In this document: one piece after another, positions 26,501 to 38,683 of the stretch
Numbering within the stretch: the stretch's first letter is position 1
How the letters are laid out: each line of letters opens with the position of its first letter
DNA from: Motacilla alba alba
Taxonomy: Eukaryota; Chordata; Aves; Passeriformes; Motacillidae
NCBI RefSeq assembly: GCF_015832195.1
Contig: NC_052019.1
Span: 48,921,016-48,985,015, forward strand
Direction of reading: 5' to 3'
DNA: 64,000 bases
Notes under the pieces: generated by a model
What the model saw: only the letters and a program-made list of their open reading frames with translations
What the model was told of the DNA's origin: nothing
The model's database searches: none
Program-made: the position numbers and the translations under genes

Positions 26501-27835
26501 ATTACAGGGACTGCCATTACCCACATATTTATTTAGCTCATGCACTGGCAAATTACAATGGAAAAAGCCTTTTCACGGAAGCAGCAAATAAAAGAAAATC
26601 TTAGCTGTATGCAAAATTCTATTTCTTCTGTGGTCCTGCCCTTACAAGGAGCAGCCACAACTCTTTTCCTATCCCTCCAAATTAGATATTTTTCAGTACT
26701 TGAACATAATATTCATCTGCCTTGAGTGGCTCCTGACTTTGTGAAGAGCAGATGGCCTGTGATAGCTGTGGGCTGCTGCACTGAGTGTCTCAAAGCTCAC
26801 CAGAGTGACTTTAACTGCTTAGTTTATCCTACATTCCTAACACTGCTCTTCCGACATCTTGGTTTATTAAGTGTGCCTTGGGCTGTAGTCTTGTGTCCTT
26901 CTCTCCTGTTTCCCTCTCTCCTCTGCTCACCTGTGAAGAGTGTTATTAATTCCAAAATATTTCAGATACCTCTGTTCACTGAAACCCCATATATGTATTA
27001 TGGGGCTCTTTACAGAAATAGCTAGAGCTGGCTTCAGTTTTGCACTCTGCTCCCAGAGAGCTGGTATTAAGTTTTCTGGGGTCTGTCCAGGTGTACAGAC
27101 ATAAGAAAAGATTCCACAAATTTTATGGGATATATAAAGAATATATAAAGTATAAGACAGGAAAACTCTGGAAACATAAATAATAGTTTATAGTTATCTG
27201 TAAACTGTGAAATACCAGAATTTCCTGATTCAAATATAAGCATATACACATGGTATGATAATCTTCATACAAATGATATTGAACTCTTAAAAAACCATTG
27301 CAATGTCCCACAAAGATTTTTTTGAGGAAAAAAATATCTTTATTAAGGTAACTTTGTTTTCCCTAACAGACATTAAGAGTTAATTGCTTTGAAAGGAAAA
27401 TCTTTTCTAGTGTTCCTGCTTCACTCTGTGTGAGAGACTGCAATGTTAATAATGGTTAATGACTCAAAACAATCAGCCATTTGTGGAGGTGAGTAATTGA
27501 CTCATGTACGCTGACCTGAGAGGAGCTGTCATGTCTTAGAAGGGGTTGTAAACCATCAAAGACCCCCAAAGTGCCCCCAGACTCCTTTCTGGAGCCTTTC
27601 ATCCCCACCCCTGATGAATCAGGACTGCAACCATCACCTTAACCAAAAGCTCATCACAGGATCCATGTGTGGTGACATCCTGCTACTCTTATCCTTTCTT
27701 TCTTTCTCTTTCCTTTTTTTACACATTTTCTTGTTGTTTCTATGCTTTTATATTGCTGCATTCCTACAGGTAATAACCAAAAAGGCTATATATCTCCTTT
27801 CCATTGCAACCAAATTGTTCTAAAATAAACCCTAC
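20571..27835. other. Intergenic or intronic unique DNA
   Basis: No gene or transposon is recognised. Simple-sequence patches are (TTTTG)n near 22995 and 23380, (AAAAC)n near 23722, a G-rich run at 24940-24953 and an A-run near 26466. Open frames are short, overlap on both strands and look random. Confidence 0.55.
24940..24953 (+). repeat. Short G-run cluster
   Basis: The segment reads gggggtggggggg, two G-runs separated by a single T. It could contribute to a G-quadruplex but is too short to classify further. Confidence 0.7.
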
Positions 27836-27880
27836 ATATATATATATATATGTATGTATATATATATATATATATATACA
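27836..27880. repeat. (TA)n microsatellite
   Basis: An alternating AT/TA tract of about 45 bp with two TATG interruptions near the middle ('tgtatgta'). It is self-complementary and probably length-variable. Confidence 0.95.
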
Positions 27881-29799
27881 TTTACAAACATTGATCATTT
27901 AATCCACCCCAAGGGATCTATTAAGGAGATCCTGAGTTACCCTCGTCTTCAGGGGCAGGTCATAATGTGAAGATATGGGTTCTTTTCAAAGAAAAATTTC
28001 TTTATGAGGCAATAATTACTTCTTAATTCTTCATTGCAGTTACCTCAGTCAATCTATTTGCATGAACTTCATCATGTACGAAACCTGCCCTGTTTTTTTC
28101 AAAGCATGAAGTCTAAAGATAGAAGTCTAAAAGTTCCTTTTGGAAGAAATATTGGTTATGTTCAGTCACTAAAAAAGTTTCTTTATTGTTTCCTCTTCTA
28201 CATTCAGAATGTCTTAGAAACTGCACATGTTCAGTCTTTATTTAATGTAAAAAGTAATTTCAAATAGTAGAACCTTAATGAAGATCTTCTAAGAGAAGAA
28301 TACAAAGTTAACCAGATTGTGGGAATATATATTCCAAGTAGATGGAATGGGATGTCAAATGTAATTGCAGAATTTCTTTGACAATTGAGGAAAGATATTC
28401 AAAACCTTAGCAGAACCTTTAATTCTTATTGAGACATAACTGTGATAGCACTGTTGTGGTCTCATTCCAAATGGGGCTTTGTAATTAATTACTATGTCAT
28501 GAAGATTGTAACATTTATTATTATTAGACTGTTTTTGAAAAATTATTATTATTGTATTATGATCTTCCTTTCTGCCTTTCATTTGTGTCCTGATGATGTG
28601 ATTTTCCTTCCGTACAACTGCTGTTTAACTCATAAAATATACAGGATAAAGTCTTGTTTGGATCCAGCTAGACTCCCTGGCATGCAGAGCAGTCTAGCTG
28701 CAGTGCTGTTAATTAGACTACAGCTATTTTGCATATCAAATATATCTGTTCAAATTTCAGCAGGAGTTGGTGTAATTTAGATACAAAGACTGTAAAGACA
28801 TGTGGAGGCCTTTGTGTGTAAAGATACCACTTAAATGTAAACCACTGTGCTTTGATACCAAGTACATGAGGTTTGATCAACAAAGGGGGCTGGGGAGCAC
28901 CAGCAGCTCCCAGTGGAGATGAAGCTGCTTGGATCCTCACTGAAGGGGAAGCATCTCCTCTCCTTTCCTTCCCAGGACTGGGCTCAGGTTCCTCAGATGT
29001 GTGAGCAGTTTGGCAGAAGAACCTAAGGGAAGATCTAGTGATTTTTTTTAAATTAATTTTCTACCTGTGTTCCTCTCTTTACTTCTCATGCAGCCTTTGC
29101 TGCAATAGAAAGAAAACTGCCTTTCTAGCACACTTCCAAGTCCAGCCTTGGACATGGCACTTAGTGGGCCCTTGCACAAAGCCCCTGATGCTGCAGCTGC
29201 GTGGCAAACGCTTGCTGTTTGTGTAAGTATTAACCATGAGAAGTTTTATTTCTCATTTGCTATTTCCTTGCCAGGTTTTCAAATGCAGAGACAAAGGATC
29301 TGGGGACTACACTGTTTTTAAACCTGCAAAAACTCAGAGGAGGAAAATGTATCCACGATTCCAGGTGCACACCTCAGTAGAGCAACATTAAGGGAGAAGA
29401 GTTTTCTTTCTCACTTGCTTTCCAATTTCTTTAATTTTTCAAAATAGTTTAATTCGTTCAGGTGATTTAATTAACAATTACACTGCTTGGGTTTGCTCTG
29501 AAAAGGTTTGACTGAATCAAGCCTTGCCCTTCCTTTTGCATCAAACTAACAATATAGGAATGGTTAAGCAGCAGGGAACTAAGAGCAGTAGGTTCACGAA
29601 AATGAAGCCTGGAATCAGGGTTTGGTCACCAGAGCTGCTGGCTTTGGCTCCCTTCACATTGCAAGGAAGAAGGCAACATGTTGTTTAAATAACAACGAGG
29701 ATTTTCAGGTATAGGCAAGGAATGTTTGTGGGCTTTAGTTTGGGCGGGGGGGGGGGGGTATTCGTTTTTTTGGTTTTTGGGGGTTTTATGTTACATTCA
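27881..29799. other. Unique DNA, no gene recognised
   Basis: AT-rich sequence with an inverted ATT/AAT-rich patch near 28508-28555. A splice-bounded open segment at 29094-29222 is reported as a speculative exon candidate. A run of 13 G residues occupies 29746-29758, just before the GC-rich island. Confidence 0.5.
29746..29758 (+). repeat. Poly(G) run
   Basis: Thirteen consecutive G residues, preceded by 'tgggc' and followed by T-rich sequence with a further GGGGG. It is likely unstable in length and hard to sequence. Confidence 0.9.
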
Positions 29800-30662
29800 C
29801 TTCAGAAGGCCTCATCGTGGGGCTCAGTGACCAGCGCCGGCGGCCCGCCGGGGCGAGCAGAAGCAGCTCGGCTGGATCCCGGCTGGAATCCTGGCTGGAT
29901 CCCGGCTGGAATCCCGGCTGGAATCCCGGCTGGAATTCTGGCTGGAATTCTGGCTGGAATCCTGGCTGAATCACGGCTGGAATCCTGGCTGGAATCCTGG
30001 CTGAATGCTGGTGCCACCTGGTGAGGGCCGGGGAAGTGGCAGGGATCTTCCTGCGGGCAGCTCTCTTCCTTCCCCTGGGAGGTGCCGTGAGGAGCCAGGA
30101 GCATCACCTGCAATTTGGCAGCCACGGTGTGTCACCCCCCGGGGTGGTTGCTGCCCCCTCTTCCCTCTCCTGGCAGCACAGGGACAGGGGGAACAACCCC
30201 AGGCTCAGGCTCCTGGGATGGCTGGACAGGCAGCGAGGCCTGGGCACTTCTGGTTATTCACAACTTCCACCACGGTTAAGGAGCGCTCCAGCACCGCTGG
30301 TGTTTATTAACAAGTGTTGCTCTTGACGATGTACTTATTTTGTGGTTTTGTTTCCCGAGGATTGGCTGAAGGCCAGCGCAACGCCGGCTCCCACAGAGCC
30401 CGCTTCACGCAGCAGTGCCTGGGGTGAAGTCACCCACACCTGGCAGCGAGAGCAGAGACACGAGCTCCAGAAGAATTAAATGAAAATTGGCGTCTGGAGA
30501 GAGGAGGGAGATCCCTGGTGGTGCCCCTGGTAAGGGAAATGGACACTGCTGACCTGTGCTTTGCCCTCCCCATTGCCTGGCCGGGGCGTGTTTCGCAGCT
30601 GGGCCGAGGAGAGGAGCCAGGGCAGAAGGCAGGGCTGGTACAAGGGATGTGTGCTGGGAGCA
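29800..30662. promoter_or_regulatory. GC/CpG-rich island in AT-rich surroundings
   Basis: The GC content rises abruptly here. CpG dinucleotides are frequent: six fall within about 25 bases at 29834-29856, and another cluster lies at 30376-30410. The island contains the 12-bp minisatellite listed below and ends in GC-rich unique sequence. It could be a CpG-island promoter of an unannotated transcript, a GC-rich subtelomeric-type minisatellite, or a product of biased gene conversion. No exon with a recognisable protein is attached. Open frames of about 100 codons occur here on both strands, but GC-rich DNA yields these by chance. Confidence 0.45.
29868..30012 (+). repeat. 12-bp minisatellite, unit like ggctggaatccc
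   Basis: About a dozen head-to-tail copies of a unit close to ggctggaatccc. Variants include ggctggatccc, ggctggaattct, and ggctgaatcac/ggctgaatgct where one G is missing. Because the usual unit is 12 bp, reading frames stay open through much of it and give artefactual peptides such as repeating IPAGIPAG on the plus strand. Units differ at the same few positions, consistent with slippage and unequal exchange. Confidence 0.93.
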
Positions 30663-33471
30663 TGTGCGGAGGGGTCGGAATAGGGAAAATGAGAGCGTTC
30701 TAAGAGTGGGGAAAAGGAGAGAGAGGAGCTGCTCAAGCTCCTGGAAGACCAGGCTTTGTCAACACATCTCACAGTTTGGGGTGTTGGCTTCTCAGACCTA
30801 CACTATCCTCCCCTCTTGCTCGCCCAAATTGAGCATGGCTAAATTCCTGCAGCTGCAAACATGTGGTTTTTACCTAAGCTCCTTTTCCTCTTGACCTCTG
30901 TTTATCTCCTCTCTGAAAGTTTACTGGTATATCCACACATTACAGATTTTTGTTTGTTTGTTCTGAGGAATTATCATCCAGACAATTTGGGATGTACCAG
31001 GAAGGCAGGGAGCGGTGTTGCTTTTATTTTGCTGACAGTTGTCATGATAGGTGGTGACAGCACAGTTCCCATCCACTGTGTGGATAGATTAGTTATTTGA
31101 ATGTGACATGACCTTCAGATTAGGTAATCATGGGCCCCTGCTTTATCAGATCCTACAAGAAAAAAGATTACTTCCTTCAAAACCAAATTAGAATTCATGA
31201 TTTTTCCCAAGGAAACGTCATACTTTTTGGGTAAATTAGGGAGATGGGGTTTTTTTTTGTAACAAATATTCTTTTCTTGTATGTTTGAAGGAAGCAGAGT
31301 AAAATATGACCTTGACATTTCTTAATGATGCTCTGTGCATGGGATCCTGTGCAAGACAGTGGTTCCTGGGATCCTGGAGCTTTAGATAATGTAGGCACAG
31401 GCTTGTACGTCATTTGATTTTTTAATCCACTGGGCAGTATTACACAAGGAAAATATTTAGTCCACAAAATAACCAAAGACCTGCTATTATTCAGGGATTA
31501 TTGCAATTCATTCATATGAAAATATTCCAATAGTTGCTGTTCAGTGTTTTTTGGAACAACAGTCTGAAGTCAGCCTAAGCCTTCTCCCTTCTGTATTGAA
31601 CATTTTGGTGTAAGAGTTGTCAAAATATAAGAGCTTAGCCAGTTTTTCTGAACACTGAAGTCCCTTGCACATTGGGTTCAAACTGTGGCAGGGTTTTCTT
31701 CGGGGAATATGTGTTAACTGCTGCCAAATATTGTATTTACATCAGGAAGTGAGATTTCCGCCACTGGAAATGTGCACTGCCAAGTACAGCATTCCTAAGT
31801 AAATATGGAAGCACAGATCATTGTTTGTAGTCCACCTATTCACCCATCTGAACCTCTGTATCCTGATGTCCAAAAGTAAAAGGGAGTTTCAAAAGTACAC
31901 AAGACCACTTTTCTCCTCATTTGACTTAGGCCCTGACCAGACTTCTTGTGAAATCAGTGGGTGGAGATGCTACCCCTCTGTGGCAGGAACCCCTTCCAGA
32001 AACTTCATTCCTTATTTGGAAGTGGGATGCAATTTAGCCCCAGTCTTAGGGTGACTGATCTGAATGAGACACAGTTTTCACATTATCCTAACTAATTCCA
32101 CCAATTTGAGACAGGCCACCTGAAAATTCTCACTGTCGTAGTTCTTTGGTCTGAATTTTTAATGAAAGGTGAGCCATGACAGAATGACTTGCAATTTTTA
32201 CATACGTCAGTGTGTCTATGCAGTGTGAAAGCCTTATTAGTGTAAGATTATTAATTTGATAGAACCTGAAACAAAGGAGTGCTTAACTGACTTAGCACTC
32301 AACTCAGTTCTCACCCTGGGAGAAACTCCCACTAGCTTTGCTTGAGTAAAGAATGAGGAAGAAAAAAAAGGACAAAGGCTGTGCAAGGTAACACACCTCT
32401 AGTATACAAATAGCTTCACTGACTACATGTCCAATTTGAGACTAAGTATTCTAGATTTATTCAGGCATTGGTGCACCTGACACAATTGCCATAAAAATTT
32501 CCATTTAAATATGGAAGGAGCTTAGCATAAAGAACCCCTGTGCAGGGTAATGATTATTACCCCTCTGTGGGTGCTGTGGGATGCATTTGCTTTATTGATT
32601 CAGATGGACCTGTACCTGGTTATACGTGCCAGGATTCCTGTGTTAAAATCTGGTGAAAAGGAGACCTTTTTATAGTCAGATGGCTTCACCTTGCTGTTCT
32701 GGCCCATGAGGGCAGCCAGCATTCGGCGTGGTGCAGGGCAATGTCAGAATCACTCCTGCTACTACCAGCCAGCTCTAAATGAAGGAAACTCTGTTACTGC
32801 CAGATTTGCTTGCTTTTCCCACTGTGATATGCACCCAGCACAGCTCAACTGCTCTAAAAGGTCTGGGACGTTATTTCAGTTTCTATCAGTCCCTCACAAT
32901 CGCTAGCTAACGTCATTTGTTTGTTTGAGGAGATAGAGCATTGTGGCTGCTGTGGTGTTTATATCCTTTTCAGGGATGTTGCAGAATGTCTTTAAACAAA
33001 AAGCCTTGGTGCTTTGTTTTTTAATTTGCCTGAAGAATTTATCTCTCGTACGTTTAAACCTTGTGTTCACCAATGCTGCTCTTGCATGCTCGTACTCATA
33101 TGTTCCTGTAAGAAGTGTTTTTCATCCTATGCCTATTTTAACATGCTTAAATAGCAATGTTTCTATTATGTATTTATTGCGCCTAAACACGTATGTACAT
33201 AAATATGTAAAGCTATTAATGCACTTCTCCTTTAGGGGCTGTTACAGTTGGCTTTTCAGTAGACATTTCATACATTTTAAAGGTCCAGTTAACTAGCTTT
33301 TTAACAGTCCTGGAACTCCACAACGCAGTAATGCCTCACTTTCTGTGCAAAGGTTTATGAGGCTAGCTATTGCTGCATTGTGTGACTTGTTAAGTGTAGT
33401 TGAGTGTGGTGGGAGCCAGGGAGGCTACATTTTCATCATTACATTTAATAGTGTCTGCTTTTTCTTTTTTC

Positions 33472-33491
33472 TTTTTTTTTTTTTTTTTTTT
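33472..33491 (+). repeat. Poly(T) run
   Basis: Twenty consecutive T residues preceded by 'tttcttttttc'. It could be the tail of a minus-strand retrocopy, but the sequence to its right resembles no gene I recognise. Confidence 0.9.
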
Positions 33492-34043
33492 GTGGAACTC
33501 AGATATATGCAGTCACTTCTACTATACATCATGTACCACTGTAGTCTGAGCTTTGGCCAAATATGTTTAAATCTCCAGTCTGTGCTTAATGACAGGATGA
33601 AGAATGGTGTTTTTCTGTCTCTCCTAGGAGGAAAGCATATCAAAGATATTACTCGTGGTGGCAGCATGCTTACTATAGACACTATCTTAGAAATGACTTG
33701 AGATAATTATTAACTGTGATTTATACTTGTATGACTGGAAAGAAAGAAAATCAATTAGTGCTGGCCATTACATAGCCCTGAGCTAGTAATATATAGGCAA
33801 CAGATCCTCTCTGCTCTGTAGGGATTGTCAATTATCTAGTTTAGACAATACTAATACTATTAGTATTTGGAACACAACTCTGATAAGAAATTTCCTTCAG
33901 GACAGCTCGGCACCTCTGACTTTGGAATTGGAAGGGTTGCAACAAGAAAAGTGAATGAAAAAGAATGAAGCTTAACCAGCATTTTAAATTTTAAAAAATG
34001 CCTTTGAAAGTGAAAAAAAATTACCATATTTTGTATTTAAACA

Positions 34044-34066
34044 TTAATTTATTAAAAATAAATTAA
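34044..34066. repeat. Perfect 10-bp inverted repeat (AT hairpin)
   Basis: The arms ttaatttatt and aataaattaa are exact reverse complements separated by AAA. The arms contain only A and T, so this is probably composition rather than function. Confidence 0.75.
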
Positions 34067-37000
34067 CATTATTAAAACAATGATGCACATCCTCTCTACA
34101 CGTGTTATAACATCCTGGACCGCTTGCAGTGAGAAAAGACTGGATTTGAATGTGAGTGAGAACTAAAGTGTGACTCACAACTTGCGCCTGTAGGGATAGA
34201 CAGTGTTGCTACTGGTTCGTTGAACAAGTTTTCAGAGGCTGGTTGTGTCAGTCTGACAGAAGAATAGAGCAAGGCATTCCTTGCCACAAGTGAGGAATTT
34301 CAGCACGTGAAGTTATGCAGTGCAGTAGGGTCTGTGTGCCCCCTTCAACAGCTCCAATAGTGTTGTCTTGAACCCTTCTGCTCTGCTGGATCTTTGATGG
34401 GCAGCAAGCCAGTTGTGAATCTTAGCAGTGGCTCCAATGTCCTGTTGCTGTTGTGTAAATTCCAAGGGTAAATGGCTCTTCCTTTTGTCCTACCCTCCTG
34501 TTCAGGCCAGGGCTATAGCTGCTCTTTAACTTTCACAGCCATGAAAACACCCTCTCATGTATAGCTATTTCAGTATACAGGATATTGATTTGGAGGAAAA
34601 TATGAGGAAATAATGCTTGTCAGTTTTGTTTGATCTGAAATCCACAGAAATATAGAGGAGCAGAGGCACCACTCATGTATCCTGGCTTAGCAGTTCCCGT
34701 CTTACTTACAACATCCCTCCTGAGACCTCTGTTTGCAGAACATTATGCCAAATATTTTTTTTCTCATTCACCCTTTGGTTGCTCTGTCTAAAGAACCTTG
34801 AAGAGGTGCAGAGAGAAAAATCACTTTATCAGTTTTGTTTTGAAAGCTTTGGAAGGAAAAGCAGAGCAAATTCCTGAGAGCCTGTGGGAATTCAAGGCTA
34901 AAGAGCAGAGGGGCCGTGGAGGAAAGCTCAGAGTTACAAACTTGTGTCTGATTCAGCTTGCAGGATGAAATGGAAATGATTTTACTGATTTTGCTGGGAG
35001 CTGAGCCAAGTCCTTTTACAAGATAGGGTGGCATTATGCCACCGCAAACTTGGCGACAGGACTCTGAAATTGAACATAGAGAACTTTGATAGAGGGAAAA
35101 GTCTGGACAAGAACAGGTGATGAAATCCTGTTCAAGAGAGGGGAAAATAGAGCAGTTGAATCATTCTTGCAATGCACATAGGGGATGTAGGAACCTAATG
35201 GCAGCTCTAGTTTCCATTAAAACCCGTAGCTGTTTTGCCATGGCTCTTAATAGGGCAGGAGTTACAGCCATGAGAGATCAGGTTTTGCCTCTTTCCACAT
35301 TACTGAGAAAACTCAACTGACTTTAAAAAGTGGGGAATAATGCCACTCAGTTTGTAACACATAAATTATGTTTAGTCTATTAGTTTTGTGCAAAAGTTGC
35401 TACAAGAAAAGAGTCAAGATATATGAGGAATGGCAAGTTGAAACATCAATTCAGTGAAACTGAGGAGCAGCTGCTTTTAGCATTTTTATGTTAAAACTTC
35501 CTTTTGAAATAGTCCCACTGATCTTACATGGGTTCTTTGAAGATAAAAAGAAGACTAAGGGTGGCCTTTTCAACAGGGATTTCCTGCTCAAGTCAATTGG
35601 ATTTTCACACTGGCAGGCTAGGGAAATGCTTTATAGAGAGAACATAACCTAAATCAAAGCCCACTTACAGCCCCTAGCCCAGTGGAAGTCCTTCCCCAAT
35701 GTCGATTCCTAATGGAAAAAAAAATTAAAGGTTAGCATTTCTATATAAATTTTCTATGGTTGGCTGCAGTGATACATGTAATTACTGCTGTTAGTCTGAC
35801 CAGTGATAAAAGCACACTGCTAGTTAGAGCTTACTGTACAAAAAGCTGGACAAAAGTTATTCCAGCCACCTTGAAAGTCTCTTGGCCTTCTTTGTTGAAG
35901 TTATCCTATAAAAATCAAGGAATTCTTAAAACACAGGTGAAAACATAATTTAATTCCCTGCACACAGCTGGACTATCCAGCAGCCATTCAGCTGGGACGT
36001 GAGGATCCTGGTGTGTTTCATGGTCATGAAATAGGCAAACATAACCTTGTCTGGTTTTGGGCTGTTTTTTAAGAAGCATTGGAGTACAATTGGAGAAATC
36101 AGTTTATTGCAGGACCTTTCCAGGGCACTTTGGAACACAGTGTCCTTTATACCTCTGCAGATATCACAAGCTCATTTAAGCCATGACACACATTTGAGAT
36201 CCCCTGGAATAAATTACTTATATTTTTATTTTTAGTTTGAAGAAAAGAATCAGGACTCAAGAGCTAATACTTCCACATAGTAACACCCTTCCAGAAATCT
36301 CTGATCTCACTGAAATAGCCAGGTCTCTGTAGGAGGGTTTTACCGTGTTTATCTGAATCAGTGCAGCAAAGAGATGCCTTGGAGAAATCCTGCATGACAG
36401 CTGAGGGAAGAAAACACCTTCACATTTATTTAAAATCTATGTTTTTCTTATTTTACATCTTGCTTTTGTGGGGGATAGTCTGAGCTGGTGATCAATCTCC
36501 TTGTTTCTCAGGCACACAGGATGGAGAGGTCTGTCAGGCCACAAAAGCAAGACAAGGCTGGTGGCCACAGGCATGCTTGCCTGCTTCAGGGTTCACTGAT
36601 GGGGACTGCAGGGTACCCCTGGAAGTGAGAATTGTTCCTCCAAGAGCCCATTGGGTCACCTGGAGACCCTGGGGGTGTTTGTGGGATGCTGCTGGTGCTG
36701 CCACTGCTCTCCCATGGAAGGCAAGGGAGGAGCTGGTGGGTCTCTCTTGCACTGGGCATTACTTAGTGCAGCACCGCAGTGGTTGCTGTGCAGACTAATG
36801 CAGTAAAACAGTAGCTGGGGATGGAAGGAAGGAAGTCAATGAATCACCAGGAATCTGTGCACAGCCCTTCCTGCTTTCTTTTCATTAGAGACATTTCGTT
36901 AAGCCTTTGACTAATGATAGAGCTGAAACGCATAAGGCCCTGTTAATTACTGTGGGACCATGCTTTAAGCAAATCATAGGTGGGATATTTTCATAATTGT

Positions 37001-37407
37001 AGTAATGTTTGCTCTTATAGCTTCCTTTGCTGCAATACTGAATTACTCTTCAATCACAACCAAATCAGACACGTTAGGAAAGAGCAAATCCAATTCTGCA
37101 TTTCTGTTACTGAAGATATCTACCACTAAACAGTTCTTATCAGTTTACTAACTTTATTTTACCAGCAAGAATGGTGAAAATAAAACTAGGATTTAGCCAT
37201 TCCTGAATTAATGATCTGAGTCTTGCACACATGGCAATGCTCCAAGTGGAAGCCCTTAAAAATTGGTCTGCAAAGTTTCTTGGCATTGTACTTGAGCACA
37301 AATGTGCACTAAAATCCTTGAAAAAACTGTTCCTGGGTGAGCTCTTTAAAGTACAGCTTCAACAGGGCACTGCAATTGTTCACATAATGTTATCTCCCAC
37401 TGTCAAA

Positions 37408-37710
37408 ATCATAGAATGGTTTGGATTAGAAGTCATCTCAAAGATGATCCAGCTCCAACACCCCATCCCCATGGGCAGGGACACCTTCCACTAGACCAGA
37501 TTGCTCAAATCTCCATCCAGCCTGGCCGTAAACCAATCCCAGGGATGGGGAATCTACAATATTTTGGACAACCTGTTCCCGTGTCTCACCACCCTCACAG
37601 TAAAGAACTTCTTCTTAAATAAAATCTAAACCTACCCTCTTTCACTTTAAAGCCATCCTACCTTGTCCTATCCATCCTTATTTAGTTTTTCTACCCTGCT
37701 TTCTGCCCTT
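37408..37710 (-). mobile_element. CR1 LINE 3' end, antisense orientation
   Basis: Read on the minus strand this is a CR1 3' end. In plus-strand order the blocks are the terminal 'tcatagaatggtttgg' at 37409, 'gggcagggacaccttccact' near 37473, 'ggcaacctgttcc'-like sequence near 37565, 'caccaccctcacagtaaaga' near 37587 and 'aaacctaccctctttcac' near 37628. The 5' limit of the element fades into unique sequence around 37700. It is non-coding and 5'-truncated. Inserted sequence such as 'aaaccaatcccaggg' is ordinary divergence. Confidence 0.92.
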
Positions 37711-38589
37711 TTTCAGAGGGTAAGCAGTTCTAGAAGATAAACCCAAAGTCATTCTACAAAGTTGGAGCCCCAGTAAAAGGATCTCCTGCAAAAAATGTTT
37801 TCTCCTTTTATCCAGGAAATATTTAAAGGTGTAAACGCATCAAAATCACATATCTTGCCTTTCTGATTTTTGTTTTCTCAGTCCCATCAGCAAAAACCTT
37901 TGCTGCCTTGCTGTACTCACTGATGAAGGTGGCTGTAGTTTTAAGAAAGCTTCTTCTTCATGCTATTTTTAGTGCCTCTTTGGATTAATTCCCTACTTGT
38001 ATATGACCAGTCAACACTATAATCTTATAGTCTGCGTTGCAGTCCTGCAGAGGATGACTCTTGTGAATTCATCTTACACTAAATTCAATTAAGGAGTTCA
38101 GAAAGATTTTTGCTCTATGTAAAATTATTCAAATGTACTCTCTAAAAAAATTCCAGACAGAAAAGATGTAGTATGTGCACTCTGAGGACGTCAGAGACAA
38201 AAGCTGCCCTGGTCTGTAAGGAATAAATTAAGAGAAATTAGTGCAAGGTGTTCTGAGGATAACCAAAAGAATATAAAAGGACTGTAGTAATTAAAATAAA
38301 AATCAGTTTCTAAAAGGGCTTAGTAAAATGGTTACAGCTTTGTGTATTGGCAAGACATGACAAAATAAGAGCATAATTACCTTTTTTTTTGAGAAGAGGA
38401 CTTTCTAGGAATAGAGCAATACATTTGGTTTTGATTTGTGCTTCTGGTTTGGCTTTGGCTTCTGTTAAGTCTTTGGCTTAAGTTTAGCCTTGGTTTTGAT
38501 TTCAAGCATACTCTGGAGTTATACTTTTTGTGTTCTGGAGGGTCTTGAGAAGGACTACAGAACCTCTTTTAAAGTAGCCAATCAAAATA

Positions 38590-38683
38590 GCTTATTTTTG
38601 GTGGTGGTTTTTTGGGGTTTTTTGGGTTTTTGTGGGTGTTTTTTTGGTTGGTTGGTTGGTTGTTTTTTGGGGTTTTTTTGTTT
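38590..38683 (+). repeat. G/T-rich simple repeat
   Basis: Alternating T-runs and G-runs, for example 'ggttttttggggttttttgg', including a (GGTT)n segment near 38646-38660. The C-poor strand could form G-quadruplexes. Confidence 0.9.

Larger units (their letters stand above)
30663..37407. other. Intergenic or intronic unique DNA
   Basis: No gene is recognised. Landmarks are a 20-base T-run at 33472-33491, an AT-rich hairpin at 34044-34066 and a high-complexity AT-rich stretch at about 36880-37230 that may be conserved. Open frames are short and unremarkable. Confidence 0.55.

Noticed and set aside
29722..30326. Open frames on both strands, including repetitive IPAGIPAG-type and FQPEFQPGFQPG-type peptides
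   Set aside because: They arise from a 12-bp minisatellite (multiple of three) and GC-rich flanks. Both strands and several frames are open at once.
37231..37622. Two plus-strand frames of 68-87 codons
   Set aside because: They run into the antisense CR1. The protein-like look comes from the repeat.
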